DNA of 60,000 nt. It comes from Polytrichum commune. Taxonomy: Eukaryota; Streptophyta; Polytrichopsida; Polytrichales; Polytrichaceae. This document shows positions 49,080 through 60,000 of the stretch, piece by piece. Location of the stretch: positions 996,501-1,056,500 of the forward strand of contig OX485808.1 of assembly GCA_950295325.1 (NCBI GenBank), read 5' to 3'. Both the position numbers and the translations under genes were made by a program. Under the pieces are notes generated by a model. That model made no database searches, was not told the DNA's origin, and saw only the letters and a list, made by a program, of their open reading frames with translations. Positions within the stretch are counted from its first letter, which is position 1. Every line of letters starts with the position of its first letter.

Positions 49080-50550
49080 GCTTGGGAGGGAGTCACTATG
49101 CTCATTAGATGTTGAGCACATGGTAGACATTCAACCCAACGCCTCCTCAGTGGGTGGAGAATGATATGGGTTTTTGAGCAATTTGAAATGCACAGCTGAT
49201 ATGTAAAGCTGCAAAAGGTAAGACCATATTTGTAAATATGTTGACCATATCAATGCAAGTCCTTAACATTAATAAATGATAATTATTCATTATCTTTTGT
49301 ATTCATAATTTCATAGCATAAACCTCCAAACACCATCCAACACTATAGTATTCGATGAGGTGAATGATCAAGTGCTTCCTTGAATTTCAAAGATTCTCTA
49401 CTTGAGTAGATCCTAGATAGTGCTCAACTTGTTAGGAGTATTTCATGGAAGTTCATAGATTTCACATGGAGCAAGCACACCATGATGAATAATGTTATGT
49501 CGGATTTTGGTTCATGACAATCACACTAACACGTGCACTAATATATTAGGTTGGGCCATATCCTCGCCATGGAGGGGGGCAATTACCTTTAAGAGTGAGA
49601 GCCACATGTGGGCAAGACCCCTTATTAAACCCCCTATGTACAATTTTTTTATTACCAAAATGAAGATTATACATACAAATCATAGACTACATAAATGCCA
49701 TATATGCATAAGGCAATTGTGAGCCTCTAGAGTAAAATTGCCTTAATTTTATATGCAAGACATAAGTGTTTGAAAAAACACATGTCAACTAAGATGGTGA
49801 AAATGTTAACTAGGTGAATGCATCCATGTGACTCCTATTTAAAGACAACACCATACCGAACTTGGGTTTAAAAAAACTCTCAATTAGTCTAATGACCTTA
49901 AATTGGGATGAATCAACAATACCATATATTTATCAATGTTGGATTGGTATAAAGGTGAATGCATAATCAATAACAATAATGGTATCAAAGAACCTACGTA
50001 CCAACCTACCATCAAATTGTAATACAAGTCAAGTATTGATATTTAGCGAGTCTCTCAAGGGGAGGGAATCTAGGTGATTTAGGTATTAAAGTTTTTGGAT
50101 GGCATTTAGACCCAAATGTACAAAAATAAGCATGTCATTAAACATCTATAACTTATTGGTATTAAACACGACAATACTTGTGTTGCAACAACAAATATGC
50201 AGTGAAGCATCAACAAAAATCAAACCTACCATGATTTAGTTACGATTATCATGTTCACTTGTCCATAACCATGTTCCATAAATCCACTCAAAGTTTATAT
50301 ATGAGCATGCGGCTATGATCAAGGTGAAGCATCCCTCATTCACACCAACACTAGAAGTTGGCATTGTCTCTCTTTGGTTATCATAATACATAGTTTGTTG
50401 ATTTTTTAATTAAATCCACACATCCACCCAATCGTGTTTACTATTGAGTGCGAAGTAAATAAAATTTGAACATGTGATCCAATATCTTCATGTGTTTACA
50501 TGGTGTTTGTCCTTTGATCCTCACCAAACCACACAACAATCAAATATAAT
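49080..50550. other. No gene; family M fragment near 50.4-50.55 kb
   Basis: AT-rich DNA. 50,430-50,550 resembles the right half of family M elements (GTTTACTATTGAGTGCGAAG, GAACATGTGATCCAAT). Nothing else was recognised. Confidence 0.5.
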
Positions 50551-50556
50551 GGTCCG

Positions 50557-50797
50557 GGAGAGAGGGAATTATTGTGTAAGAGCGTACTTCCCATTCATCC
50601 AATGTAAAAGAGCTAAAATAGTATGCACCCCGGAGTTATCTTTATTAGTTGATTTGACATTGAAATTAGCTTTAAAGACCCCGAATTAATCTACTGGAGA
50701 TTATTTGAGATGAATCATCCACACACCCATAGGGGGGATCAAGTTTCTATGTTGGAAGGATGAGAGGTACGCTCATATAGGAGAATTCCCTCTCTCT
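50557..50797. mobile_element. Small TIR element, family G, copy 3
   Basis: 241 bases. Ends GGAGAGAGGGAATTATTGTG and, reversed, GAGAGAGGGAATTCTCCTAT, followed by matching GAGCGTAC blocks. Only 70 bases separate it from the next copy. Confidence 0.78.
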
Positions 50798-50867
50798 AAT
50801 AGCCACTTGCAAACTGCACTCAAATACACATGTGTTGTTGAGTTACTTTTTTCTAATTGGACACTTC

Positions 50868-51105
50868 GGAGAGAGAGAACTATCCTATAGGAGCAAACCT
50901 CTCATTCTCTAGAATAAGAATCCCTTAAAGTAGTATGCATCCAAGAGGTTACTTTTCAAAAAAAAATTGCTTTAAAGACCATGAATTCATGTACTCGAGG
51001 TCATTTTGAGATGAATTGGCAACAAAGCTATAATAGGGAGGTCAAAGTTTTTTTTTATGCTAGATAACCGAAAAATACGCTCGTATGCGACACAATTCCC
51101 TCTCC
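50868..51105. mobile_element. Small TIR element, family G, copy 4
   Basis: 238 bases. Ends GGAGAGAGAGAACTATCCTA and, reversed, GGAGAGGGAATTGTGTCGCA. It is flanked by TTC on both sides, suggesting a 3-base duplication. Confidence 0.78.
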
Positions 51106-51149
51106 TTCGGTGGCTATTTGTTTGAAAGGAAGTGGGAATTGCAAATGAA

Positions 51150-51622
51150 GGAAACTTCACACACGATCCAAGAGCCGTGAGCATGAAATTGTGAGAGCCC
51201 AAAAGAAAGTGTCCAAAGGCCGTCCCAACACACCTCCAAAATCATGTAGTGTGGTCACGGACCCTCAAGTGTAGTGTGAAGCCATATGTGAATATCTATT
51301 CATGGGCATCCTCACATATGATAAAATAAAATAAATCAACGGTTGTGAGTGTTCGGAATGCCATAGTCTCCCGTTTTTGTGTTAAGCCTACCTCCAAGAG
51401 GTAGTTTTTGATAATAGTCCAAGTGACCACGAAGCATGATCCATTCAATGCCATGTAGGAATCCATGTAGACATTACATCCATCTTGCATTCACATACTT
51501 ACTCCGTCGGTCCCTCAAGCGTAGTGTGAAGTAGCAAACTTGGAGGGGCTCTGCCTTTTCCACCAACGAGAGTGCTTGAAGTGTAATGGTCATGGGCTCT
51601 CAGTCTCATGTGTGAAGTGCAG
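51150..51622. mobile_element. TIR element (family K), copy 1
   Basis: Ends contain ACTTCACACACGA(T)CCAAGAGCC and, reversed, ACTTCACACATGAGACTGAG, then a GTGAGCAT/CATGACCAT block. Same ends as the element at 58,387. A partial internal copy of the end (CCCTCAAGTGTAGTGTGAAG) occurs at about 51,262 and 51,514. Confidence 0.65.
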
Positions 51623-51639
51623 TGCTATGTTCGGGGAAA

Positions 51640-52458
51640 ACCGACAGCTAGTTCATTATCAGCCGATGGATTTCTCCTCATGGCCGGTCCAAATTTCCAA
51701 CCATCGGGTGGCAATCCGACTATAATTTCAATCCTCCGGCAATTAGCCGATGGACCAGAAAATGTCTCGGAAATGTAGCCGATTCTTCTTGTGAGTTACT
51801 GGATTTCAGTCGGAAGCATCCAGAGTGCTATTTGTCTAGAGCATCTGATGATGCACTTGAGGAAGTACCCTAAACCGTAAACTTTTTGAATTATGCAACC
51901 TTTCCATGACCAAATCCAATTGCTTCTATGAAGAATTGGGGGACCCTTGGCCTTCAAGCGGTGAAGGCATTGCTAGGTTCAATTCCTGCCAAGGATATTA
52001 ACTCTTCAAATTTAAAGTTTTGAACATGCCTTTCGTTTTCACTTATTCAAGATTTTGTACTAAGAAATGATTTCTAATAACTTTTCATACATTTTTTAAA
52101 CAATTAGTGCCGATATGAATTCCATTTAATCGGATATTGGCCAATGAAAATATGAAAATATAGGCAATTGGCCGATTGATTTTACAAAAGTCCGGCTCTT
52201 GCGTATGGAAATTGGAAAAAATCCGACCCTTCGTAGCAACTACCGGCAATTAGCCACTCAGGCTTCCAAAACTTCCCGAACTCTGGTGCAGTGGACTGGA
52301 CTCCTTCGATACTTTCCGAAAATGAGGTAAAAGCACATGGACTGGAGTCTGGTGGCACTGACACTACTGGTTTGACTCCCACTCTCACCACCAGATCTAG
52401 CGTCCACCTGGAGTCATCTCCAAGGCTATTCTTGCAAGGACGTTTATTAGTTGCCGTT
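51640..52458. other. No gene; sequence with recurring GCCGAT words
   Basis: The word GGCAATTAGCCGA or close relatives occur at about 51,738, 52,162 and 52,243. A GC-richer part at 52,180-52,450 has mirror open frames on both strands (for example 52,291-52,506) that run into the neighbouring element, so they are not reliable. Confidence 0.4.
51943..51995 (+). other. tRNA/SINE-like Pol III box pair
   Basis: TGGCCTTCAAGCGG followed 14 bases later by GGTTCAATTCC (51,976-51,986), a perfect-looking B box, inside a 6-bp stem CCTTGG/CCAAGG. It is too short for a tRNA; it may be a tRNA-derived SINE head. Confidence 0.35.
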
Positions 52459-53348
52459 TGCCCCATCCCCCACCTGATTTTAGCTAAGCCTAAAAGTTGG
52501 TTCTAAAAACACGGCCTTCACACCATCCACATTATCTAGTGCCGAGCCAAGCTGGCAAACGATGTGGCATGGCTTTAAAGTGGAGGTTTTAAGGGCCGGT
52601 TCACACTATGCCCAAGTCGAGAGGAGAAGCGTCACTTTTCTAGACCAAACTATGTCGAGAGGAGAAGCCTTTGGGTTGAAAAAGTACATTAAAATAATCC
52701 ACAGCTAAAAATGTTCGGCCTCTCGACGGAAGTTTGGGTCGAGCATTTTGCTCGACCCAAACTTGGCTCGAGAGGCCGAACTCTTGGCGCCATAACTTCC
52801 TAAAAGTGATGCCACCTAGGCTCTTTTGGAGGTGACGTCCTTTGGACTTCGGCCTCTAGTGTGAAGGCCGAGAGGACGAACTTTGGACATTTATGCATTT
52901 TCATTGGTCGAAACGCTTCTCCTCTCGAAGTTTGGCCATAGTGTGAACCGGCCCTAAGCCTCGAGCAGCGACCCTCCCATCGGTACCTAAACATGAGGCA
53001 AGAATATATAGGACTTTTCAAAGCGTCGCCTCCCGCCCTTGTGATTGGTTGTTTTTTAGTCTTTGCTATGAGGGCACGAGGAGCTCCGTTAACAAAAAAC
53101 CGACAGTAAGACAGGTGAGTAGTAAGGCATTTGGAGATGGGACAAAAACTACCCAACACGTCGTTGCTTGGTAGGTAAAACAACGAACATGTGCGAAAGC
53201 TACTTAACTATAACCTACTTGAAAATCTCCGGAGCAAGTTCTTGTAGGTGCGTTGGGATAGCCGGATGCCTCCGCTATACCGAGGGAGCTTTATCCGCTT
53301 TTTAGAAAATACTTTTAGTCTTAGCTAAAGCCAGGTGGGAAGGGGGCA
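52459..53348. mobile_element. Harbinger-like MITE (family H1), copy 2, with nested insert
   Basis: Same ends as the copy at 30,536 (TGCCCCATCCCCCACCTGAT; reversed right end TGCCCCCTTCCCACCTGGCT) and the same orientation. It is interrupted at the internal TTTTAAG site by the next element. Confidence 0.82.
52593..52954. mobile_element. Harbinger-like MITE (family H3), copy 2, nested
   Basis: 362 bases. Ends GGGCCGGTTCACACTATGCC and, reversed, GGGCCGGTTCACACTATGGC. It is flanked by TAA (52,590-52,592 and 52,955-52,957). The uninterrupted site is seen in the H1 copy at 30,536, which proves a 3-base duplication. A 79-base palindrome lies at 52,713-52,791. Confidence 0.9.
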
Positions 53349-53349
53349 T

Positions 53350-53711
53350 TATGTATTATATATAGAAGCGATGGATGTGGGTCACTGCTCATTCAATAAG
53401 CACTCCTCTAGCAGCCTACTTCATGCCCACAAGGCTGAATATGAGAGAACAAATGCGCGGAGGGCTAATGATGGGTGAGGCCAGGAAAAGCAAGGAAGCA
53501 ACAACATTGTAACCGATGTTGGGACCTGTCTTCAGGTGAACACATGGGCCATGCTTATGTATCGCTACGCAATACCAAGGATTCATGGAACCGTGTATTT
53601 TTGACACAGTTTTCTTTGTGCAAGTTTAAGACATTCGACATGCGAATTCTTGCACAAAAAGAAGGAGGAGGATGTGCGTCGATTGATACGCACGGTTTAG
53701 AGTTTGACATG
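53350..53711. other. Unidentified stretch between two elements
   Basis: Moderate GC and one open frame (53,475-53,714, +) with no recognised domain. Its stop lies inside the next element. Confidence 0.4.
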
Positions 53712-53713
53712 TA

Positions 53714-54026
53714 AGGTAGAGGGGCCCTTTCCCGCTCGGGTCCTTAAACCGCTCACTAGACCTATCCAAACAAGAGGTACATTATAGCTTCCAACCTCAA
53801 ATTTCTATGTAATCATGGTGTACATTTTTGGGGTGAGTGGTTTTGGGTACCCCTATGAGTTCTCCTTCCAAAATTCATAACTAATTCAATATTAATCCAA
53901 AATTAATTATTCCAATTGGTCCAATTTCCAATGTACTTTGCACATCTTCCAAGATTGATTCCCCCTTAATAACTCCCCAATGAACATGCCAATCTGAAAT
54001 TCAAGCGGGAAAGGGCCCCTCTACCT
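53714..54026. mobile_element. MITE with perfect 23-base terminal repeats
   Basis: 313 bases with identical 23-base ends beginning AGGTAGAGGGGCCCTTTCCC, flanked by TA. End sequence and TA flanks relate it to family M, but the interior is unlike it. Exact terminal repeats suggest it is one of the youngest elements here. Confidence 0.88.
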
Positions 54027-54029
54027 TAG

Positions 54030-55760
54030 TGTGGCTTGTGGAGAAAAAAATTCTCATGCGTTAATTGACACGTTAGAGATTGAAATGACACGTACTACTA
54101 GGCACATGACATTGAGGTGACATTTCAGAAGAGATTGCAAATGTCAATCGACGTTCGTTTTTTATTATGAAAACGTCGCATGGCCGAACTAGTGATGTTG
54201 TATACTTAATGTCACTTATGATTAATCGCTTTTAACATTGACTTACCCGATAGCACCGTTGCACTCACTTACTGATGGCTTAAGGATTACAAATTGGTGT
54301 GCACCAAAAGGAAAGTGTTATTTTAAGGCCTCGGTACCTTAAAATGTGTATGATTGACAAATGTCATTTGACATCCAACTCATAATAGTAGCGGTGTAAG
54401 AAGGATGCAATGACACTTTTAGAAAAGCAACAACATTGGCCAATCACATTGGCTAATCGGGGATCTATATGGTTAACAAAATGGTGTAAGAAGTGATCCA
54501 CAAAAGGGGAACGACACATGCATTTAATAGAAGATCCTCACTCATAATAAGGTTGATTTTGTGGTGAATCTCACTTAGCAATCCAACATCAATAGACTCC
54601 CCCTAGTGGAGTAAAATGTTGTTGTTGTTATTGTTTTTATCCCCCCCCTTAAGATGGCTTTGTGAATTTATGTAGGTTGCATATGAATTTATCGTATTTT
54701 TGAAAAAAAATTGTAGACTCGGTACATATGTGCAAATCTATAGAATATATATTATCTCCAAACACTTAACCTTCTTGAAATAGAAAAAGTTTATTAAAGT
54801 GTCGCTTTATGGTCTCAGTGCCTTAGGCCTATTTCCAAAAGTCAAAGCATTGCATATGAGTCATTTTTGTTTATTTCAAGGAGCACAAACTTTAAAGTAA
54901 TATCCAAAATAAAGGGGGAACATATAATGAATGTATGACCATAATTTCAACATGATTGAACCACATTTGAAATTAGTTATGATTTTTGCATGTAAAGAAT
55001 ATATTATTAAAAAAATATAAGCATAATATTTTTTAGAATTTTATGGTAGACAGATTATGTATTCATTAGTAGGTAAGAAGTTATAAAGGAAAAAACGTTA
55101 CAAGAAGCACATCATTGAAGCATCCCTAGAATTCAATTTGCATTTTGGACACTCAAAGTTCAATATTCTTAATAATTCAAAATCTACAATTTAGGCATTT
55201 TGCTCAATCCAACAATCAAATGATGCATACTAACCTTACTTGAATATATTGTGAAGGAGATATCTCAAACAAAGGATTTGAATTTGATGCTTTGGCCCTT
55301 TGACTAAAATTTGACCACTTTGTGGTTGCCCATGCATGTAAGGGTTCAGCCTAAGGTTCTAAATCTACCCAGCTAGTCACTACTCGAGACTTATCAATTT
55401 GTTAAACTAGTAAGACATTCCAATTTGGCAGGTGTAACAAGATGAGGAAATGTTTGTACACATGAGTCATTATTTGGTTTGGAGTTCATGGCGTCTATGT
55501 ATACTCATCCATTGTGGATGAATAGATTATAGTAAAACAAAGTTCCTTGAAAGTTGAGGGCCGATTCATTCAAAGGGTCTCTAGAGTTATTTTCAGTGTA
55601 AAATCATCAGAAATATAGTCATTTTCAAGCTATAGAATAGTTCATTGCAATTTCTCCTTCCCAATGGATAAGTTTACATAGACATCATGAATCACAAGCC
55701 TACTTATTTGAACAACACCATCTTCATATCATATTGACGCTTGGATGATATTACCATTAG
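54030..55760. other. No recognisable gene
   Basis: AT-rich intergenic DNA; a short inverted repeat TTTTAAGG/CCTTAAAA at about 54,321-54,346. Nothing else recognised. Confidence 0.5.
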
Positions 55761-55764
55761 AGGT

Positions 55765-56090
55765 CTTAAATGGACCATTTGTTTTGGTTTTGCATCCACT
55801 TCTCATAGGATATGAAAGCACATGATTAGTGTGAGATGATTGCCAATTCCAAATCATGTCCATAACCATCTTCCTCATACTTTTTGGAGCTCATGTGAAT
55901 ATCTTACACATTGTCAAAGTGATCCCCCCCCCCAATGGTGTTATATTTTTGAGTCTAGAATGATTAACATAATTTTGCCCACACGATCCAACCAATCTGA
56001 AACTACATGTTATTTTTTTGGTTTTTATTCTAACACTCATGCCTAACCAAACACCACTAAAATATGGCTATCATATTAGAAAAGAATGAC
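55765..56090. mobile_element. Mariner-like MITE (family M), copy 7, worn
   Basis: It has ATAGGATATGAAAGCACATG, AAATCATGTCCATAACCAT and GAGTCTAGAATGATTAACAT in family order. Terminal repeats are eroded. A run of 10 C at 55,924-55,933 replaces the short GATCCGTCCCAATT-type word of other copies. Confidence 0.65.
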
Positions 56091-56254
56091 CGTGAAATCA
56101 ACCGCACTATATTTGATACGAAGGGAGTTCTTGCATGGTACACAAATCTAAATGATATCACTAGCAAAAGCATCTTCAAATACCCGTACTTTGCTAGTGT
56201 AAAACATGTATTGAACCCAATATACATGAATCTCACGTGTTATTTAAAGAAGGG

Positions 56255-56700
56255 GATACCAATCCAACCACCTCTTTTAAAACACGTGTCTTTTTGCTGT
56301 CCATTCTTGTATCCACGCCTAAACACACACAACTCAAATATAATTGCCAATTATAAAAAATGGCCATGAAAGACGCAAATGGTACCAATAGCAAAATGAT
56401 CTTTAAAACCCCGTACTTTTGTATGCAAAAAAATCCATATACCAACCACAACCCATGTGGTATCAAAAAACAAGAAGTGATACCAATCCAACACTAACTT
56501 ATGTAGTACGTGACTTTAGCCTCCTTGCAACATGAATATCACAATCATGACTCGTGAGCATGTCTTATGTGGTATTAAAAGAACGTGATACCTATCCAAC
56601 CACCTTTTTCAAACATGTGTCTTTTTGGTGTCCATCCTTACATCCATGCCTAACCACGCATTCCTCAACTACAATGGTTTAATCATAGAAAGTGGCCATG
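56255..56700. repeat. Tandem-like right-end fragments of family M
   Basis: Two fragments, about 56,262-56,350 and 56,595-56,690, both run from CCAACCACCT through TGTGTCTTTTT(G) and CC(A)CGCCTAA to the right end. Each is followed by a TGGCCATGAAAG word, which suggests duplication of a segment including flanking DNA. Confidence 0.5.
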
Positions 56701-57121
56701 AAAGCCATGCTTACCTTTGCTATGAAGGTTCTTGTATGGTGTAGAGACTTGAATGATGTCAATAGGAAAATCTTCTTCAAATATGCATACTCTATCCATA
56801 TATTTATAAATAAATAAATAAAACACAAGAAAATCCCACATACATAATCTGACCCATTGGCGATGGTTAGACACCCACCTTTTTGAACCGCCCTCATGCC
56901 ATCACTATCACCCAAGGTGAAGACGTAGTCGATTATATAATAGCTTGTATTTTTTTGTTTGAAGATGAGTTGCGACTAAAAATAACATCATGTGTCCCAA
57001 ATTAGTCTAAAGGAATCCAATTGAGATGAATCAACCACAAACCTATGGGGATGAAGGTTTTACTATACCTCCTTTGTCCGGGTAATAGTGGACGGGGCCC
57101 AACTCAAAGAGGTGGGTGTCT

Positions 57122-57510
57122 ACACTAAATATTGTATTTAGTGTCATCAAACTCTATTTTTCTTGCTCAATGCTAATTGTAAACTGCCACCAACACTAAA
57201 TGTAAACTGAACATTAGTTGCCATTCCTTATAAAGTTTTTTGGGCACTGTAGATTCACAATGTTACAATTGCTATCACTTACTAAGTAAATTCTCACCCA
57301 AATTTCAATCATCCCTGACAAAATTTCATTATGTAAATGTTAGGATGCGAAATATACCAAACCATGCTTCAAGAATCGACATTTGAATGAACTAAAAAAA
57401 GTAAGTTGGGATGACACTACTACTTGCAAACATGTTCATAAAAATTGTCACTAGGAAAGTTACCACAATGACATAAAATGCCATACGACACTAAATAAAA
57501 TATTTAGTGT
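57122..57510. mobile_element. TIR element with self-complementary ends (D-related)
   Basis: Both ends carry ACACTAAATA-NNN-TATTTAGTGT, at 57,122-57,144 and 57,488-57,510, and extended ends match at 24 of 26 places. The TATTTAGTGTCAT word links it to repeat D. No TSD was identified. Confidence 0.65.
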
Positions 57511-57519
57511 AACCATGGG

Positions 57520-58380
57520 TGTGATCGATGTGGTTTAAATAAAAAAGGCAATGGGGGCATTGACGGTTGGGGTACTACTTTTGGGTGTCTAACGGTTTAA
57601 GGACTATTTTAGACAATCTTACATACTTGGTGTGCTTAGATTTGTATTGTGGAGCATATTTTGGATCATACCTACATTTCATGCTCCATATTGAGTACAC
57701 CGGCAAAGTTAATTTACAAGGAATAGAGTCATCTAAGATATCATTTTGATTCCTTAAAGGACATTCATGGGTGCTATCAAAATTGTTCACCTTAGGATCA
57801 AGGAATGAAAAGGACAACAAAAATTAATCGAAACGATCCCAATTTTTTTCCCTCACAATCATGGTTCAGATGTGTACCAATAGAACCAAAAATGTATTGC
57901 ATACCAATTGTATAACTTTACATGTGGCACCAAACATGGTCAACAATACACAAAATCATGGCTACATGAAAAAAGAACGTTTAGTATTAGAGTTGGACAT
58001 TTAAAAATATATGTATGGACACATGACACTTACACCAAGGTAGTAGGATGCAAAACATGAAAAATTTGACCTATGATGTACACTTGAATAGTAAAAATTG
58101 CCATTGATGTGGCCCAAACAAGTCATATGACCTCTTTACAAGTTTTATGACTTATCTACTCATTCCATAGGGAATTTATCCATTATTGGTGATTATTTAA
58201 TAAGAAATAATATATTTCTTGATAAAGCCTATGAACTACATACTTATCTATTTAAATTTTATTGATCAAATAATAGTAAATCATGATAAACACCGAGATC
58301 CAATGCGACATAGTCCTTAAGTCCTTTGTCCCAAAAGTAGTACCCCAACCGTGAATGGACCCCAATAACAATACAACACT
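57520..58380. other. No recognisable gene
   Basis: AT-rich. The frame 57,567-57,749 and its mirror have no recognised domain. Confidence 0.5.
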
Positions 58381-58386
58381 AACTTA

Positions 58387-58952
58387 GGGCCACTTCACAC
58401 ACGAGACTAAAGGCCCATGACCATTGCATTCTAAGATCTCTCATTGATATTAAAAAAAAAAGGCCAATCCCATTGAGATTAAGATCACACTAGAAGGTGG
58501 AGACCTAAGGGCTCAAATAAAGGATGAAAAGTTGACACGGACTATGGATAATGTTCCATGGTTTGCCAAAATTTGCGCGAGGTCCACCTCCAAGAGGTAG
58601 GCCTAACACAAATTCTAGCATGCCATGTCAAAGTCGAGGGCCTAAAAAAATACAATAAATATGATATTTAGCATCACTGACTGTTTGAAATTACACAATG
58701 CTATATATCTATTTACCATATATCTCATACATTTATGAAAAATGTTAATTTGGTTCTTTGGACATTATAAAACACTAACAACTTTACTTTGGGAAAAAAG
58801 TCACATCAATAGTAAAAAGATATAGCACTATATACATCCAAAATAGTAACTAGCACTAAATATGATATTTAGAATAGTACGACCTTTGGACGAGAGTCAA
58901 GGGCCCTCACAATTGCATGGTCACCACCCTTGGCTCGTGTGTGAAGTGGCCC
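58387..58952. mobile_element. TIR element (family K), copy 2
   Basis: 566 bases. Ends GGGCCACTTCACACACGAGA and, reversed, GGGCCACTTCACACACGAGC. Flanks are TTA and TTG, so a 3-base duplication with one change is likely. Confidence 0.8.
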
Positions 58953-58976
58953 TTGTACATAGTTGTTGTAACTTCA

Positions 58977-59373
58977 AGGCATGTTTACACGAAAGCGATT
59001 AGGCCATGGCTCTTGAAAATCCTTGCATTCTCATTGGTTGAGGATGTCACGGGCCCCCATTTTAGGTTTACAGGACCACCGGATCTTGGTCCACAACCCA
59101 TAAACATCTTGAACGAATGAAAAATCCACATGAAATCCCACACGACAAAGTATGGATGATGTTGGCCGACATCATAAGAAATTCGTGCAAGACATATCCC
59201 AAAGATAAAACCTGATGAAAATTGCGACAAAAATTTGAGTTTACACTAACAACTCGTGCCCTCCAAACGTCTTTGGGCTATAAATCCATGGACCTCTCCT
59301 CTACGCTCGCATCCCAAAAGCGGGGCACCAGGGTCACCTAACAGCCATCGCCTAATGCCTTTGGTGTAAACCC
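58977..59373. mobile_element. Harbinger-like TIR element (family H2), copy 2
   Basis: Homologous at both ends to 30,235-31,483: left GGCATGTTTACACGAAAGCG, right GGTGTAAACCC preceded by AGCCATCGCCTAATGCCTTT. It is shorter than the other copy, which also carries an insertion. The right end has lost about four bases. Confidence 0.72.
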
Positions 59374-59379
59374 TAAACC

Positions 59380-60000
59380 CTTGGCCTGAAGGCACGCAGC
59401 ATGAGCATCACGGTCGTGACCTGATAGGCCTATAAGGCTGACATGAATGTTTGGGCTCCACCTCATGAATGTGCAGGACTGTGTTACAGCAGCCTGCTCT
59501 AGAGTCCAGTGTCTCTCCCCTGGCAGTTGCCACCTTGAGAGTTGGAATCCTTCCCTAAATAGCCATCGCCCCAGATATCTCCCATCCGTGCCTAAACTTC
59601 ACCACTAGCCTGTGGCCAGGAGTAGGTGCTTTCGTGCCGGCCGCCCACACATACCCACGCCTACTCAAGATCCTCCTCCTCCTCCTCCTCAGGCATTTGC
59701 AGAGTTGTAAGTTAATAATAAGTACCAGGCCCACTTCTGTCCTGAAATGTATGACGGCTGTAGATGTACCACTGTCACCATGGCATCATCTATGAGTTTT
59801 ATAGATAAAAGGGGAGAAGGGGGGGGGGGGGGGGGGGAAGAGGTGAATGATGATTGTAGAAGGACTGTGGTGAAAGTGGATAAATGGACCTACAAACTGT
59901 CATCCCAATTTCGGGTGTCCAGTAATATTTTGTCGTTTCATTTTCTACTGTGTCAATTGATGTGCATTTAATTTTGTGTGTGTGTGTGAAATGTCAAAAC
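59380..60000. other. GC-richer edge with simple repeats; no gene identified
   Basis: Contains a (CTC)n run near 59,672-59,692 and 19 consecutive G at 59,819-59,837. The frame 59,747-59,971 is built around the G run (poly-Gly) and is not credible. It could be the 5' flank of a gene beyond the window, but I cannot show that. Confidence 0.4.

Noticed and set aside
59747-59971. Glycine-rich 74-codon frame
   Set aside because: Its glycine run is the translation of 19 consecutive G.
1-60000. CRISPR arrays, bacterial operons or viral genes
   Set aside because: No regularly spaced direct repeats, no compact bacterial coding and no viral coding domains were seen.

Overview
This window looks like nuclear DNA from a land plant with a repeat-rich genome. 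The evidence is a single intron-containing gene whose product matches eukaryotic WDR53-type WD40 proteins, plant-style LINEs with a zf-RVT-like end, a CACTA element, many small terminal-inverted-repeat (TIR) elements, and no bacterial gene organisation. I cannot name the species. The LINE family described below, with RNase H plus a C-terminal nuclease-like domain, would fit a seed-free plant better than a flowering plant, but that is only an inference.

Layout. 1-10.8 kb is gene-poor, with a diverged LTR-like repeat at 2.0-3.2 kb and a small degenerate tandem repeat at 7.7-8.1 kb. 10.9-17.4 kb carries the only gene I can reconstruct fully: a WDR53-like gene on the + strand with 11 exons and 389 codons, whose introns hold five copies of one small mariner-like TIR element. 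18-23.3 kb holds further small elements. 23.5-29.8 kb contains three LINE remnants on the minus strand. 30-41 kb contains nested Harbinger-like elements, a CACTA element (36,694-38,339) with an extremely AT-rich interior, and an inverted pair of another TIR family. 41.4-41.6 kb is a cluster of inverted repeats built on the octamer AACCGGTT. 43.5-49 kb contains two SINE copies and a LINE inserted inside an older LINE of the same type. 50-59.4 kb is dense with small TIR elements, several with recognisable target-site duplications (TSDs). The last 600 bases are GC-richer and carry no gene I can identify.

The most interesting biology is the LINE at 47,471-49,013 and its partner copy at 28,345-29,770 (minus). 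Both encode RNase H-like, zinc-knuckle, CxC/CxC and restriction-nuclease-like segments in the same order. The SINE at 46,137-46,304 shares the LINE's 3' end design: an AACGGGC block, a 9-bp hairpin and a pyrimidine tail. This suggests a LINE/SINE pair in which the SINE uses the LINE machinery. All mobile copies seen here are broken or non-autonomous.
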